From NCBI GenBank assembly GCA_023229645.1, contig JALNYU010000011.1, positions 70,688 to 134,687 of the forward strand: a stretch of DNA of 64,000 nucleotides, in the 5' to 3' direction. The DNA is from Nevskia sp. GTDB lineage: Bacteria > Pseudomonadota > Gammaproteobacteria > Nevskiales > Nevskiaceae. Shown here one piece after another: positions 24,402 through 33,553 of this stretch. Under the pieces are notes generated by a model. That model worked only from the letters and a program-made list of their open reading frames with translations, searched no databases and was not told where the DNA came from. The position numbers and the translations under genes are program-made. The stretch's first letter is position 1, and each line of letters starts with the position of its first letter.

Positions 24402-26879
24402 ATGAACAAAGTGGGCAGATTGTTGGTTTTGGGGATCGGCGCGATGGCAATCGCGGCGGGTGCGGAAGCGGCGAATCTTCGCGATCATTTTGAATTTGAG
24501 GCAGAACTCGCGGCGCCGTTTAAGGCTGACGCGGCCGGCCGACGCGACATCGGCTTGCAATTCCGTTTCCCTGGCGCGGAAAGCGACATTGAGGCCGTTT
24601 GGCGCGTTGAATTGCTGAGTCCGCAGGGTCAGGTGCTACGCACCTGGCACGGCGAAACGCAGATGATCGATGGCCAATCGCAGGCGCAGCTGAACTGGTT
24701 CGAGCGCGACCGTGCGAATGGCTTGTTGTCTGACGGCATTTACTCACTACGCTTGCGCGCCGCTGTGTTGGACGCCAGCCGTCTCGGCCTGACTTTAGTC
24801 GGCACGCGCGATCAGCAAATCGAAGCGGTGCTCGCCAAAGGCGAGGTCGAAGTGCAAACCTGGCCGATCCAGATTGGCCAGCCGGCAAAGCCATTTCTGC
24901 CGGCGTTTAAGCGCTTGCCGAACGGCGGTGCGCAGACCAATACACTGGCGAAATCGACGCTCAGTGGCGGCGCGGTCACGCAGTCCGTCGGCGCGACCGG
25001 CGGTCTGCCGTACACCGTTTATCTCGGCAATCTCCACAGCCAGACCAATCATAGCGACGGCGGTGGTGCGCTTAGCAGCTGCGGTGGTGAGCAGGCACCG
25101 CAATCGGGCGCGTTCGGCCCGACCGATGCCTACACCTACGCACTGGGCCGCGGGCTGGATCTCCTCGTTACCTCCGAACATAACCATATGTTTGATGGTT
25201 CAACCGGCACTAACGCCTCCGCGAGCCCAACGACCGCGCACAACCTGTATCAATCAGGCTTGTCGGCTGCCAGCACATTTAACGCGGCACATCCCGGCTT
25301 TCTCGGCGTATACGGCTTGGAGTGGGGCGTCATCAGCAATGGCGGCCACATGAACGTGTTCAACTCGCCGGAATTGTTGGAGTGGGAGACGAATAGCGCC
25401 GGCCAGCTGATCGGCGACACGCTGACGCCACGCGGTGATTACGCGGCGATGTACACATTGATGAAAAACCGTGGCTGGATCGGCCAGTTCAACCATCCAG
25501 CGACCACCGGCCAGTTCGTGATCGGCGGCACCAACCTCGCATATACGGCGGACGGCGATCAGGCGATGGTGTTGTGCGAAGTCACTAATAGCTCGGCGTT
25601 TTCCACCAACACCACGGAAACCGAAACCGGCCGCAGTTCCTATGAAGCTGCGTGTAACCGATTGCTGACTGCCGGTTATCACGTTGCGTTCAGTTCTAAC
25701 CAAGATAACCATTGCGCGAACTGGGGTGCGAGCTACACCAACCGCACCGGTGTGTTGATTCCGAACGGCACGGCGATTTCTTTGACCAGCTTTGTAGCGG
25801 CGCTGCGTGCCCGCCGCGTGTTCGCGACCACCGACAAAACCTCACAGCTGATTCTGACCGCGAACGGTCACGTGATGGGCGAAACCTTCAGCAATTCCGG
25901 CAGCTTGACGCTGACGATGAACTACGCGCCGGGAGCCGGCCGCAGTGCCTCGCAGATTCAGCTGTTCCAAGGCGTGCCGGGCAGCAACGGCACGGTGACG
26001 CAGCTGTCTTCGACGGCGACGACGACGACCACGCCAAGCACCGGCGCGCATTTCTACTACGCCAAAATCACCCAGGATAACGGCACGATTCTGTGGTCAG
26101 CCCCGGTTTGGGTGAATCAAGGTACAGCGACCGGCGATACGACGGCGCCGACGGTCAGCGCCAGCGAAACCGGTAGCAGCGGCACCATCACGTTTGCTGC
26201 TACGGCGAGCGATAACGTTGGCGTCAGCCGCGTCGAATTCTCCGTTGACGGCACGCTACGCGCGACCGATACCAGCGCGCCGTACTCGGTAACGTTCGAC
26301 TCAACAACGCTGACCAACGCCAGTCACAGCTTGGTTGCGCGTGCCTACGATGCGGCCGGCAACGTCGGCACCAGCAGCACGGTGACCTTCAGCGTTAATA
26401 ATGCGGTTGCGGCAACGCAGCTGATCACAAATGGCGGCTTCGAGAGCGCAAGCACGGGTTGGACCGCCACCGCTGGCGTGATCACCAATAGCACCGGCGA
26501 ACCGGCACGCACGGGTAGTTACAAAGCGTGGCTCAATGGCTACGGCACCGCGCATACCGATACCCTGCGCCAGACCGTGGCAATTCCGGCAAACGCTGGC
26601 ACCGTTACGCTGAGCCTGTGGTTGCATATCGATACCGCCGAAACCACGACGACGACGGCCTATGACCGCCTGACTGTGCAACTGCGTTCGACCTCTGGGG
26701 CGGTGCTGACGACCTTGGCCACGTATTCGAATCTAAACAAGGCGACTGGCTTCATTCAGCGTAGTTTCGATATCAGTGCCTACCGCGGCCAGAGCGTGCA
26801 GCTGTACTTCACCGGCACCGAAGGTGGCACGCTGCAGACGTCCTTTGTTGTCGATGACGTCAGCATTCTTTCGCAATAA
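24402..26879 (+). CDS. Secreted CehA/McbA-family metallohydrolase with Ig-like and C-terminal beta domains
   Basis: 825 residues. The signal peptide is cut at about 24 (GAEA/AN). A beta-rich N-domain (about 25-170) is followed by a PHP-like hydrolase core (about 205-570). Candidate metal ligands are His212, His217 and Asp219 in NLHSQTNHSDGG, Glu259/His260/His262 in SEHNH, Glu307, His365 in FNHP, and Asp435/His437 in QDNHC. An Ig-like domain starts at DTTAPTVSA (about 579-669), and a C-terminal domain of the NGGFESASTGW type runs about 672-825. Known members hydrolyse carbamates such as carbaryl; the natural substrate here is unknown. Confidence 0.8.
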   Translation: MNKVGRLLVLGIGAMAIAAGAEAANLRDHFEFEAELAAPFKADAAGRRDIGLQFRFPGAESDIEAVWRVELLSPQGQVLRTWHGETQMIDGQSQAQLNWFERDRANGLLSDGIYSLRLRAAVLDASRLGLTLVGTRDQQIEAVLAKGEVEVQTWPIQIGQPAKPFLPAFKRLPNGGAQTNTLAKSTLSGGAVTQSVGATGGLPYTVYLGNLHSQTNHSDGGGALSSCGGEQAPQSGAFGPTDAYTYALGRGLDLLVTSEHNHMFDGSTGTNASASPTTAHNLYQSGLSAASTFNAAHPGFLGVYGLEWGVISNGGHMNVFNSPELLEWETNSAGQLIGDTLTPRGDYAAMYTLMKNRGWIGQFNHPATTGQFVIGGTNLAYTADGDQAMVLCEVTNSSAFSTNTTETETGRSSYEAACNRLLTAGYHVAFSSNQDNHCANWGASYTNRTGVLIPNGTAISLTSFVAALRARRVFATTDKTSQLILTANGHVMGETFSNSGSLTLTMNYAPGAGRSASQIQLFQGVPGSNGTVTQLSSTATTTTTPSTGAHFYYAKITQDNGTILWSAPVWVNQGTATGDTTAPTVSASETGSSGTITFAATASDNVGVSRVEFSVDGTLRATDTSAPYSVTFDSTTLTNASHSLVARAYDAAGNVGTSSTVTFSVNNAVAATQLITNGGFESASTGWTATAGVITNSTGEPARTGSYKAWLNGYGTAHTDTLRQTVAIPANAGTVTLSLWLHIDTAETTTTTAYDRLTVQLRSTSGAVLTTLATYSNLNKATGFIQRSFDISAYRGQSVQLYFTGTEGGTLQTSFVVDDVSILSQ

Positions 26880-27040
26880 CCGGTAGCGCAATTTTCTAAA
26901 CGATGCCGCGGCCTTAGCGCCGCGGCATCGCAGTAGGCCCACTCGCCGTTTTCTTCCCACAAGGCTGCCGCTTTGGCGTCGGCCTAGGGTTTTATTGTCT
27001 GCGCCACCCCATGTGGCGTTTCCATCGAGATTGAGGAATC

Positions 27041-28759
27041 ATGAAATTAAAACTGAACCAGTGGGCGCTAAGCGTCCTGCTCGCAACAGCGGCAGTTAGC
27101 CAGCAGGCCACGGCCGCTAACTACGCCGATCACTTCGAGTTCGACGCGGAATTGTCAGCGCCCTATCGGGCCGATCAAAATGGTCGGCGCGATATCGCGA
27201 TGCAGTTCAACTTTCCGGGTGCCGATGCCGGCACGGCCGTCGCTTGGCGCTTGGAGTTGCTGAGCCCGACTGATCGCACATTGCGCGTCTGGCACGGCAC
27301 CTCGGCGTTGACCACCGCTGGTGCCGTTGCACATCAGGATTGGTTCGAGCACGACCCCGCGAATGGCCTCCTGCCGGCCGGCGTTTACAGCATGCGGTTA
27401 AGCGCGACGACCCTCAGCGCCGCCACGCTCGGCCATACCGCGTTCGGAACACCAGAACAGCGGATTGACGCCGTGCTGCGCAGCGATAATAAAGAGGTGC
27501 AGACGTGGCCGATTCAGATCGGTGAACCGGCGCGGCCAGTGATGCCGCGCTTCCAAGCCTTGCCGATGGGCGCAACCACGCTGAAGACAACCAACGTGAG
27601 CGGACCCGTGACGCAACGTGCGGCTGCCGCGGGCGGGTTGCCGTATACGGTTTATCTCGGCAACCTGCACAGTCAGACCAACCACAGCGATGGCGGCGGC
27701 GCGCTCAGCACCTGTACCGGCTCGCAGAATCCGCAGGCTGGCGCTTTCGGGCCGACCGATGCCTTCACCTATGCGCAGAGCCATGTCGTAGATATCTTGG
27801 TTGCCTCCGAGCACAATCATTTGTTTGATGGCTCGACCGGCACCAACGCCTCGGCCAATCCGACGACGGTGCGCAATCTATATCAGTCTGGCCTAACCGC
27901 CGCGCGTAACTACAACAGCGCACACCCGACGTTCCTCGGCGTCTACGGCATGGAATGGGGCGTTATCAACAACGGCGGCCATCTCAACATCTTCAATTCC
28001 AACTCGCTGCTGGCTTGGGAGTCGAATAGTTCCGGGCAGCTGCTTGGTGATCTACTAAGCCCGCGGAGTAACTATGGCGCGCTGTACACGCAGATGCGCA
28101 GCAATGGCTGGATCGGCCAGTTCAACCACCCTGCGACCACCGGCCAGTTCGTCGTCAACGGCACCAACCTTGCGTACACGGCTGACGGCGATCAGGTAAT
28201 GGTGCTGTGTGAAGTCATGAACACCTCGGCGTTCTCGACCAACACCACCGAAACCGAGACCAGCCGCTCAAGCTATGAAACCGCGTGTAACCGCCTGCTG
28301 ACCGCCGGCTACCATGTTGCGTTTAGCACCGATCAGGACAACCACTGCGCAAACTGGGGTGCGAGCTACACCAACCGCACCGGTGTGTTGATCCCGAACG
28401 GCACCGCGCTTTCTCAGGCGGCTTTCGTTGCGGCGCTGCGTGCGCGCCGCGTATATGCATCGACCGATCGCACCTCGCAGCTGATCCTTACCGCGAACGG
28501 CCACGTGATGGGTGAAACCTTCACCAATACCGGCAGCCTGACGCTGACGATGAACTACGCGCCCGGCGCCGGCCGTAGTGCAACGAGGGTGCAGATTTTC
28601 CAGGGCGTGCCGCGTAGCAATGGTTCGGTAACGCAGCTGTCGACCACCGCGACGACGACGACAACACCAGCGGCTGGCGCGCACTTCTACTACGCGAAAA
28701 TAACGCAGAACAACGGCACCATCCTGTGGTCGGCGCCGATTTGGGTGAATCAAAACTAA
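27041..28759 (+). CDS. Secreted CehA/McbA-family metallohydrolase, shorter paralogue
   Basis: 572 residues, with signal peptide SVLLATAAVSQQATA. It is collinear with the preceding protein through its first ~570 residues and closely similar, sharing YLGNLHSQTNHSDGGGALS, ASEHNHLFDGSTGTNAS, NGWIGQFNHPATTGQFV and QDNHCANWGASYTNRTGVL. It lacks the Ig-like and C-terminal domains. Metal ligands are conserved (His210, His215, Asp217 and partners). Tandem duplication is the simplest origin. A 161-base gap separates the two, and a strong terminator follows this gene. Confidence 0.8.
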   Translation: MKLKLNQWALSVLLATAAVSQQATAANYADHFEFDAELSAPYRADQNGRRDIAMQFNFPGADAGTAVAWRLELLSPTDRTLRVWHGTSALTTAGAVAHQDWFEHDPANGLLPAGVYSMRLSATTLSAATLGHTAFGTPEQRIDAVLRSDNKEVQTWPIQIGEPARPVMPRFQALPMGATTLKTTNVSGPVTQRAAAAGGLPYTVYLGNLHSQTNHSDGGGALSTCTGSQNPQAGAFGPTDAFTYAQSHVVDILVASEHNHLFDGSTGTNASANPTTVRNLYQSGLTAARNYNSAHPTFLGVYGMEWGVINNGGHLNIFNSNSLLAWESNSSGQLLGDLLSPRSNYGALYTQMRSNGWIGQFNHPATTGQFVVNGTNLAYTADGDQVMVLCEVMNTSAFSTNTTETETSRSSYETACNRLLTAGYHVAFSTDQDNHCANWGASYTNRTGVLIPNGTALSQAAFVAALRARRVYASTDRTSQLILTANGHVMGETFTNTGSLTLTMNYAPGAGRSATRVQIFQGVPRSNGSVTQLSTTATTTTTPAAGAHFYYAKITQNNGTILWSAPIWVNQN

Positions 28760-28790
28760 GCCCAGGCTTAAATCGCGGTCCGCGTTTTTG

Positions 28791-28825
28791 ATACGTCGTG
28801 GGGTATACCACGGCGTATTTTTTTT
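28791..28825 (+). terminator. Terminator after the CehA/McbA paralogues
   Basis: The 11-base stem ATACGTCGTGG/CCACGGCGTAT (one U-G wobble in RNA) with a six-base loop is followed by eight T. Confidence 0.88.
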
Positions 28826-28968
28826 GCCGATGGGCGCCGTAGCGGCATCGGCATGGGTGATTCGACGGCAATCCTGCGCTGGTCGGGCCGAAGATGGCAG
28901 AATATCCGCCTCGGAGCGCTCCGTGCGCCCATCCCTAAATTGCGCGGCGAACCGCCGCAGGTGACACG

Positions 28969-30189
28969 ATGAACGTTACACGCGCGACCTTCAATGAGGT
29001 CATGGTGCCCAACTACATGCCGGCCGACATCATCCCCGTACGCGGTGAAGGCAGCCGCATTTGGGATCAGCAGGGCCGCGAATACCTGGATTTCGCTTGC
29101 GGCATTGCGGTTACCGGGCTTGGTCATTGCCACCCGAAGTTGGTTGCGGCATTGACTGAACAAGCCGGCAAGCTCTGGCATTTGTCGAACGTAATGACCA
29201 ACGAGCCGGCGCTGCGCCTAGCACAGAAGCTGGTTGATGCCACGTTTGCTGACCGCGTGTTCTTCTGCAATTCCGGCGGCGAAGCCAACGAAGCAGCATT
29301 TAAGCTCGCGCGCCGCTACGGCAATAGCACGCGGCCGGGTAAGAACGAGATCATCTCGTTCTACAACGCGTTTCACGGCCGCACCTTGTTCACCGTCAGC
29401 GTCGGCGGTCAAGCCAAGTACACGCAGGGTTTTGAGCCGATTCCGGCCGGCATTACCCATCTGCCGTTCAACGATTTAGACGCATTGAAGTCCGCGATTT
29501 CCGACAACACCTGCGCTGTTGTCATCGAACCGGTGCAGGGCGAGGGCGGCATCTTGCCGGCGACGCAGGCCTTTATCGAAGGCGCCCGCAAGCTTTGCGA
29601 TCAGCACAACGCCTTATTGATTTTTGATGAAGTGCAGACGGGCGTCGGCCGCAGCGGCCATCTCTACGCCTATCAGGCGTACGGCGTGCAACCGGATGTG
29701 CTGACCAGCGCCAAAGGTCTCGGCGGCGGGTTCCCGATCGGCGCGATGCTGTGCACAAAAAAAGCAGCCGATGTGCTCGCGTTTGGCACCCATGGTTCAA
29801 CCTACGGTGGCAATCCGCTCGCCTGTGCCGTCGCTGAAGCTGTGTTGGATTTAGTCAATGAGCCGAGCACGCTGGCCGGCGTCCAGGCACGCGCGCAGCT
29901 GGTGCGCGACGGACTAGATTCAATCGGGCGCCGTTATGGAATCTTCGAACCGGCTCGTGGCTTGGGTCTGTTAATCGGCGCGCCGTTGGCGCCCGCGTGG
30001 AAAGGCCGCGCGAAGGAAATCGTCAACGCGGGCTTGCGCCATGGCGTCTGGACACTCGTCGCCGGGCCGGACGTCCTGCGTATCGCGCCGTCGCTCATCA
30101 TCAGCGAAGCCGATATTGCGGAAGGTTTACGCCGTCTCGAAGCGGGCATTGCCGAACTGGCTGCGCTGCCTAAGGCCGCAGGCGGCTAG
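28969..30189 (+). CDS. argD: Acetylornithine aminotransferase-type class III transaminase
   Basis: 406 residues, full length. It has the GIAVTGLGHCHPKLVAAL N-domain motif, the phosphate-binding FCNSGGEANEAAFKLAR, IIEP-type VVIEPVQGEGGI, IFDEVQTGVGRSG, and the PLP-binding lysine in TSAKGLGGGFPIG (Lys249). It converts N-acetylglutamate semialdehyde to N-acetylornithine in arginine synthesis, and often also serves lysine synthesis. ArgD and AstC are hard to tell apart from sequence; no ast genes follow, so argD is preferred. It has an AGGTGA ribosome-binding site and a terminator. Confidence 0.88.
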   Translation: MNVTRATFNEVMVPNYMPADIIPVRGEGSRIWDQQGREYLDFACGIAVTGLGHCHPKLVAALTEQAGKLWHLSNVMTNEPALRLAQKLVDATFADRVFFCNSGGEANEAAFKLARRYGNSTRPGKNEIISFYNAFHGRTLFTVSVGGQAKYTQGFEPIPAGITHLPFNDLDALKSAISDNTCAVVIEPVQGEGGILPATQAFIEGARKLCDQHNALLIFDEVQTGVGRSGHLYAYQAYGVQPDVLTSAKGLGGGFPIGAMLCTKKAADVLAFGTHGSTYGGNPLACAVAEAVLDLVNEPSTLAGVQARAQLVRDGLDSIGRRYGIFEPARGLGLLIGAPLAPAWKGRAKEIVNAGLRHGVWTLVAGPDVLRIAPSLIISEADIAEGLRRLEAGIAELAALPKAAGG

Positions 30190-30210
30190 AAGCCCTTCTG
30201 CTGATGCCAA

Positions 30211-30238
30211 CCCGCCGCTCGCCGGCGGGTTTTTTTTT
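30211..30238 (+). terminator. Terminator after argD
   Basis: The stem CCCGCCG/CGGCGGG with loop CTCGC is followed by nine T. Confidence 0.92.
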
Positions 30239-30499
30239 GCCTGCGCATTATTGGGGCGCACGCAGAGCAATACCAATGCAAATCTCAATTCAGTGGCGCG
30301 GCAGAGTGGGGGACATGGAGCCTATATACATAAAAGCCCTTTTAAAATTATTTGTTTAGAGCTGAAACCTGATGTGAGTTCCATTTTTCAAAATACGCGT
30401 GGCATAAATTCCGCTTATAGACCTGACCGCGTAAAGACATCGAACGCACCGGCAAGCAGAACATCTCAGATGTTATTCGGAGCATTTCGGCAGATAACC

Positions 30500-31486
30500 G
30501 AGGCAGCATTCCAACTGCGTTTAAACGGCAGCTATGGTTTCGGCAATCTCGACGAAGATAAATACAATTTTTTCGTGACGCTGGAAGGTTCTAGAGTTGA
30601 TGCCATTGCGCAGTCCAATCGGCGTAGCTTTCTTGGCACCCAAGACTTAAGACCTTACGGCTTCTTTGATAACCGGCGTGGCGCGCCGTTTGCCGGCGGT
30701 GGCAATTTCCCCAACAGCGATGGCATCTATTCGGGCGCAACCCCTTACGGAAATGTTAGAACGCCAGGTACGGCGGCCGGCAATTTCGGTCGCACCAATT
30801 TGACCCCGTGCCCGGAAATTTCGCCGATCACCGGTGTTTGTTTGTTCGATACAACGCCGTATATCGATATCCAGCCCGAGACCAGCCGCTTCAATCTCTT
30901 CTCGCGCGGAACACTCCAGTTGCACGAGAAGGTTCAGGCTTATACCGAAATCGGTTATTTCTATTCCGATACAAAATCGCGTGGCACGCCTTCAGGCGTT
31001 GTCGGCGGCGGCGGTTACAACCCGAACGATCCTTTCAACCCAGTCTTCCCGACGGTGCAGGCGACGTTGCCGGTCGGGCACCCGAATAATCCGTTTAATA
31101 CCCCGCGGCCATTGAGCTACCTGGCAACCGATTTCGGTGGCCGTAATGGTGAAACGACTAACCAAGTGCTGCGTTTCATCGGTGGCTTTACCGGTGAAGT
31201 TAATGGCTTCGAATACGATTTAGGCGGTGGCTATATTCGGAGCGATCTTGATCAAAGCCGAACTGGATTTATTCTATTTCCCGTTTTACAGGCGGGCTTG
31301 AATTCCGGTGTGTACCGGATCAATAACAAGAGCTGGGAGCTGACCGGCAGCATCTTGAACATCACCAACGAACTGCTGCCGTTCGATCCTTACACCTACG
31401 GCGGTCAGAACTACAACCCGAGTTTTGCCCAAGCCGGGGCCGTTGGGCGCTTCTACAACGTCGGCATCAAGTATCGCTTCCACTAA
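30500..31486 (+). pseudogene. Remnant of a TonB-dependent receptor
   Basis: The translation matches barrel segments of TonB-dependent receptors: LRLNGSYGFGNLDEDKYNFF, LRPYGFFDNRRGAPF, CPEISPITGVCLFDT, LSYLATDFGGRNGETTNQ, and the C-terminal SILNITNELLPFDPYTYGG followed by the family ending GAVGRFYNVGIKYRFH. The signal peptide, TonB box and plug are missing, and about 30250-30500 contains no recognisable receptor sequence. Near 31325 an early barrel segment jumps directly to the last two strands, implying an in-frame internal deletion. The frame stays open upstream into argD by chance. A terminator still follows. Not expected to make a functional receptor. Confidence 0.75.
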
Positions 31487-31508
31487 CGCACAGGCCCTAG
31501 CACATCGG

Positions 31509-31540
31509 CCCGCCCCTAAGATTTAGGGGCGGGTTTTTTT
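31509..31540 (+). terminator. Terminator after the receptor remnant
   Basis: The perfect 11-base stem CCCGCCCCTAA/TTAGGGGCGGG with a three-base loop is followed by seven T. Confidence 0.93.
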
Positions 31541-31660
31541 GTGCACGGTTTTGCTGCGCGGGCGCCGGATTGTGGCGGTTTTCACGTCGGGTTCGTTCAG
31601 CGTCGACAACAGCATTGCGCTAAACCGGTGATAATTACGGCTTGATCACGCAATAAGCCG

Positions 31661-32956
31661 ATGAGCCGCCTTTTATCACTGAGGAATTGGAGAACGCGCG
31701 CCGTGTTTTGGTCCGGCGCCATCGTCGTTGGGCTGACTGCCGTCGCCTTCGCGTTCGCTTGCGATTGGGCCATCGGTGTGCACGCACGCTGGGTTGCACG
31801 CTGGCCAATCATGGCGGCGTTTATCACCCCGTTCGGGATCGTGATGATCGGCCTGGCAACCCGCAAACTTGCGCCCGCCAGCCGCGGTAGCGGCATCCCG
31901 CAGTCTATTGCTGCGTTGGATTTGGCTAACGCCGGCGAGCGTTCTCGGGTGATTTCGCTGCGGATTGCGCTGAGCAAAGTCGTGCTAACCGTGCTGGGCC
32001 TTTTGAGCGGTGCATCGATAGGCCGTGAAGGGCCGACGGTGCACGTCGGCGCCTCGATTATGGACGCGCTTGGCCGCTTCGCCCATTTCCCGTATGACTA
32101 CTTACGGCGCAGCCTCGTACTCGCGGGCAGTGCGGCCGGTTTGGCCGCAGCCTTCAATACGCCGATCGCTGGTATTGTTTTCGCGGTTGAAGAAATGGCG
32201 CGTTCGTTCGAGGAGCGCACCAGTGGTACGTTGATCACCGCAGTCGTCATCGCCGGTGCGGTCAGTACCGGCCTGCTCGGCAATTACACCTACTTCGGCG
32301 CCACCACCGCCAATCTGCCGGATTTGCATTCTTGGTTGGCGGTGCCGCTTTGCGGTGTCGTCGGTGGTTTTTTCGGCGGTTTGTTTAGCCGCTGCTTACT
32401 CAGCGCTGGCCGGCATTTGGCGCCGTTGGCGGCAGAGCGCCCGGTGGCGTTGGCGTTTGCGCTTGGTCTGTTGGTCACGTCCTTCGCCTTGCTCTCGCAC
32501 GGCGCCACCTACGGCACCGGCTACGAACAAGCGCGAGCGTTGCTGGTCGGCGAAGCCGGCCCGGGGCCGATGTTCCCAGTGCTGAAATGGCTCGCCACGC
32601 TGGCCTCGTACCTAACCGGCGTTCCCGGCGGCATTTTCTCGCCGTCGCTCGCCACCGGTGCCGGCCTCGGCGCTGACCTGGCACCACTGCTGCCGAAAGT
32701 CCCGCTAGCGACAATGATCGTGCTCGGCATGGCAGGCTACTTCACCGGCGTCACGCAATCGCCGCTGACGGGCGCGGTCATCGTCATGGAAATGGTCAAC
32801 GACCACGCGCTGATCCTGCCGCTCCTCGCCACCGCGTTCCTCGCAATGGGCGTTTCCCGCGTGCTCTGCGACCAGCCGCTCTATCAAGCGCTCACGGCGC
32901 CGTTCCTGGCCAAGCCCGAACCAACGCCCGCACCCGCGCCGAGCACGCAGACCTAA
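31661..32956 (+). CDS. ClC-family chloride channel/antiporter
   Basis: 431 residues, about ten or more membrane segments. The ClC selectivity and gating motifs are present: GSGIPQSIAAL, GREGPTVHVG with the gating glutamate at Glu123, and GIFSPSLATGAGLG. The gating glutamate suggests a proton-coupled chloride antiporter like ClcA instead of a pure channel, though the second (internal) glutamate was not verified. No CBS domains. It ends in a short Pro/Ala tail. It is monocistronic and the last core gene before the accessory island. Confidence 0.92.
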   Translation: MSRLLSLRNWRTRAVFWSGAIVVGLTAVAFAFACDWAIGVHARWVARWPIMAAFITPFGIVMIGLATRKLAPASRGSGIPQSIAALDLANAGERSRVISLRIALSKVVLTVLGLLSGASIGREGPTVHVGASIMDALGRFAHFPYDYLRRSLVLAGSAAGLAAAFNTPIAGIVFAVEEMARSFEERTSGTLITAVVIAGAVSTGLLGNYTYFGATTANLPDLHSWLAVPLCGVVGGFFGGLFSRCLLSAGRHLAPLAAERPVALAFALGLLVTSFALLSHGATYGTGYEQARALLVGEAGPGPMFPVLKWLATLASYLTGVPGGIFSPSLATGAGLGADLAPLLPKVPLATMIVLGMAGYFTGVTQSPLTGAVIVMEMVNDHALILPLLATAFLAMGVSRVLCDQPLYQALTAPFLAKPEPTPAPAPSTQT

Positions 32957-33553
32957 GGCAAACTCAGGTGGCTGATAAAACGCGATACCGCCGTGCCGAA
33001 CGGGCGGACGTTGGGGCCTGAAGGGCAGCGGCAGCACGTAGTCAGTCGTCGGACGCGCGCTCAGAACGCAATTCATCCATCTCGTCGTCAACTGCAAACG
33101 CCGTCGAAAAGCCTGCCGAATTTAGACCTGCAAGCAGGTTCTCCGGCCAGAGTGGCCATCGGAAACGAGCATCAAACCCTTCTGTTTTTGGGGGCCAGTT
33201 CAATTGTGGATAGCGGGCTTCAAGATGTGGGTGCTGGGCGTGCCATAAAGGGGTAGCCCAATGCGGATACCATCAAACCCCACTGGCAGTTGTCCTGGTC
33301 TGCCAAGGAAAGCCGCAAACCGTCTTTGCCCGCCAGCATGGGGCGAAGCGGCAATTCATCCCGGATGGCAATGATCTACTGGTCGCTCAGCCATTGAACG
33401 TCATCGTTGCCGGTTGGTGTGTATTCCACGCGAAGCCGGTCCGCGATTCAGCGAGATGCCGGTCCAGTAGGGAGCGGGACGGAAGTACTGTCGTTGTCGG
33501 GTGAGGCATGGTCTCGTGGCAAGGTGTGGAGATGGCCTCAGGAGAATCCGTCA
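32957..33553 (-). other. Gene-poor left flank of the defence island
   Basis: Nearly 600 bases with no intact gene. The minus strand contains the decayed protein fragment listed separately; the plus strand shows only short chance frames. No copy of the ssrA 3' end, no integrase and no insertion-sequence end could be recognised. This is the probable left junction of the island. Confidence 0.5.
33042..33440 (-). pseudogene. Decayed coding fragment of unknown function
   Basis: On the minus strand, protein-like segments RVEYTPTGNDDVQWLSDQ, IIAIRDELPLRPMLAGKDG and NCQWGLMVSALGYPFMA lie in one frame interrupted by a TAG at 33376-33378. They continue after a frameshift near 33200-33225 as NWPPKTEGFDARFRWPLWPE, then NLLAGLNSAGFSTAFAVDDE and a stop at 33042. 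The amino-acid composition looks like a real protein but no family is recognised. It lies just downstream of the primase-helicase gene and could be the remains of another cassette member. Confidence 0.35.

Noticed and set aside
30041..30499. Open frame upstream of the receptor remnant as part of its coding sequence
   Set aside because: It runs through the end of argD in another frame and across a strong terminator; no receptor plug or signal peptide is encoded.
32957..33553. Direct repeat of the ssrA 3' end as an attachment site
   Set aside because: Visual search for the final tmRNA bases (TGGTGGAGGTGGCGGG and inner T-arm) found no convincing copy; an alignment would be needed to exclude a short one.
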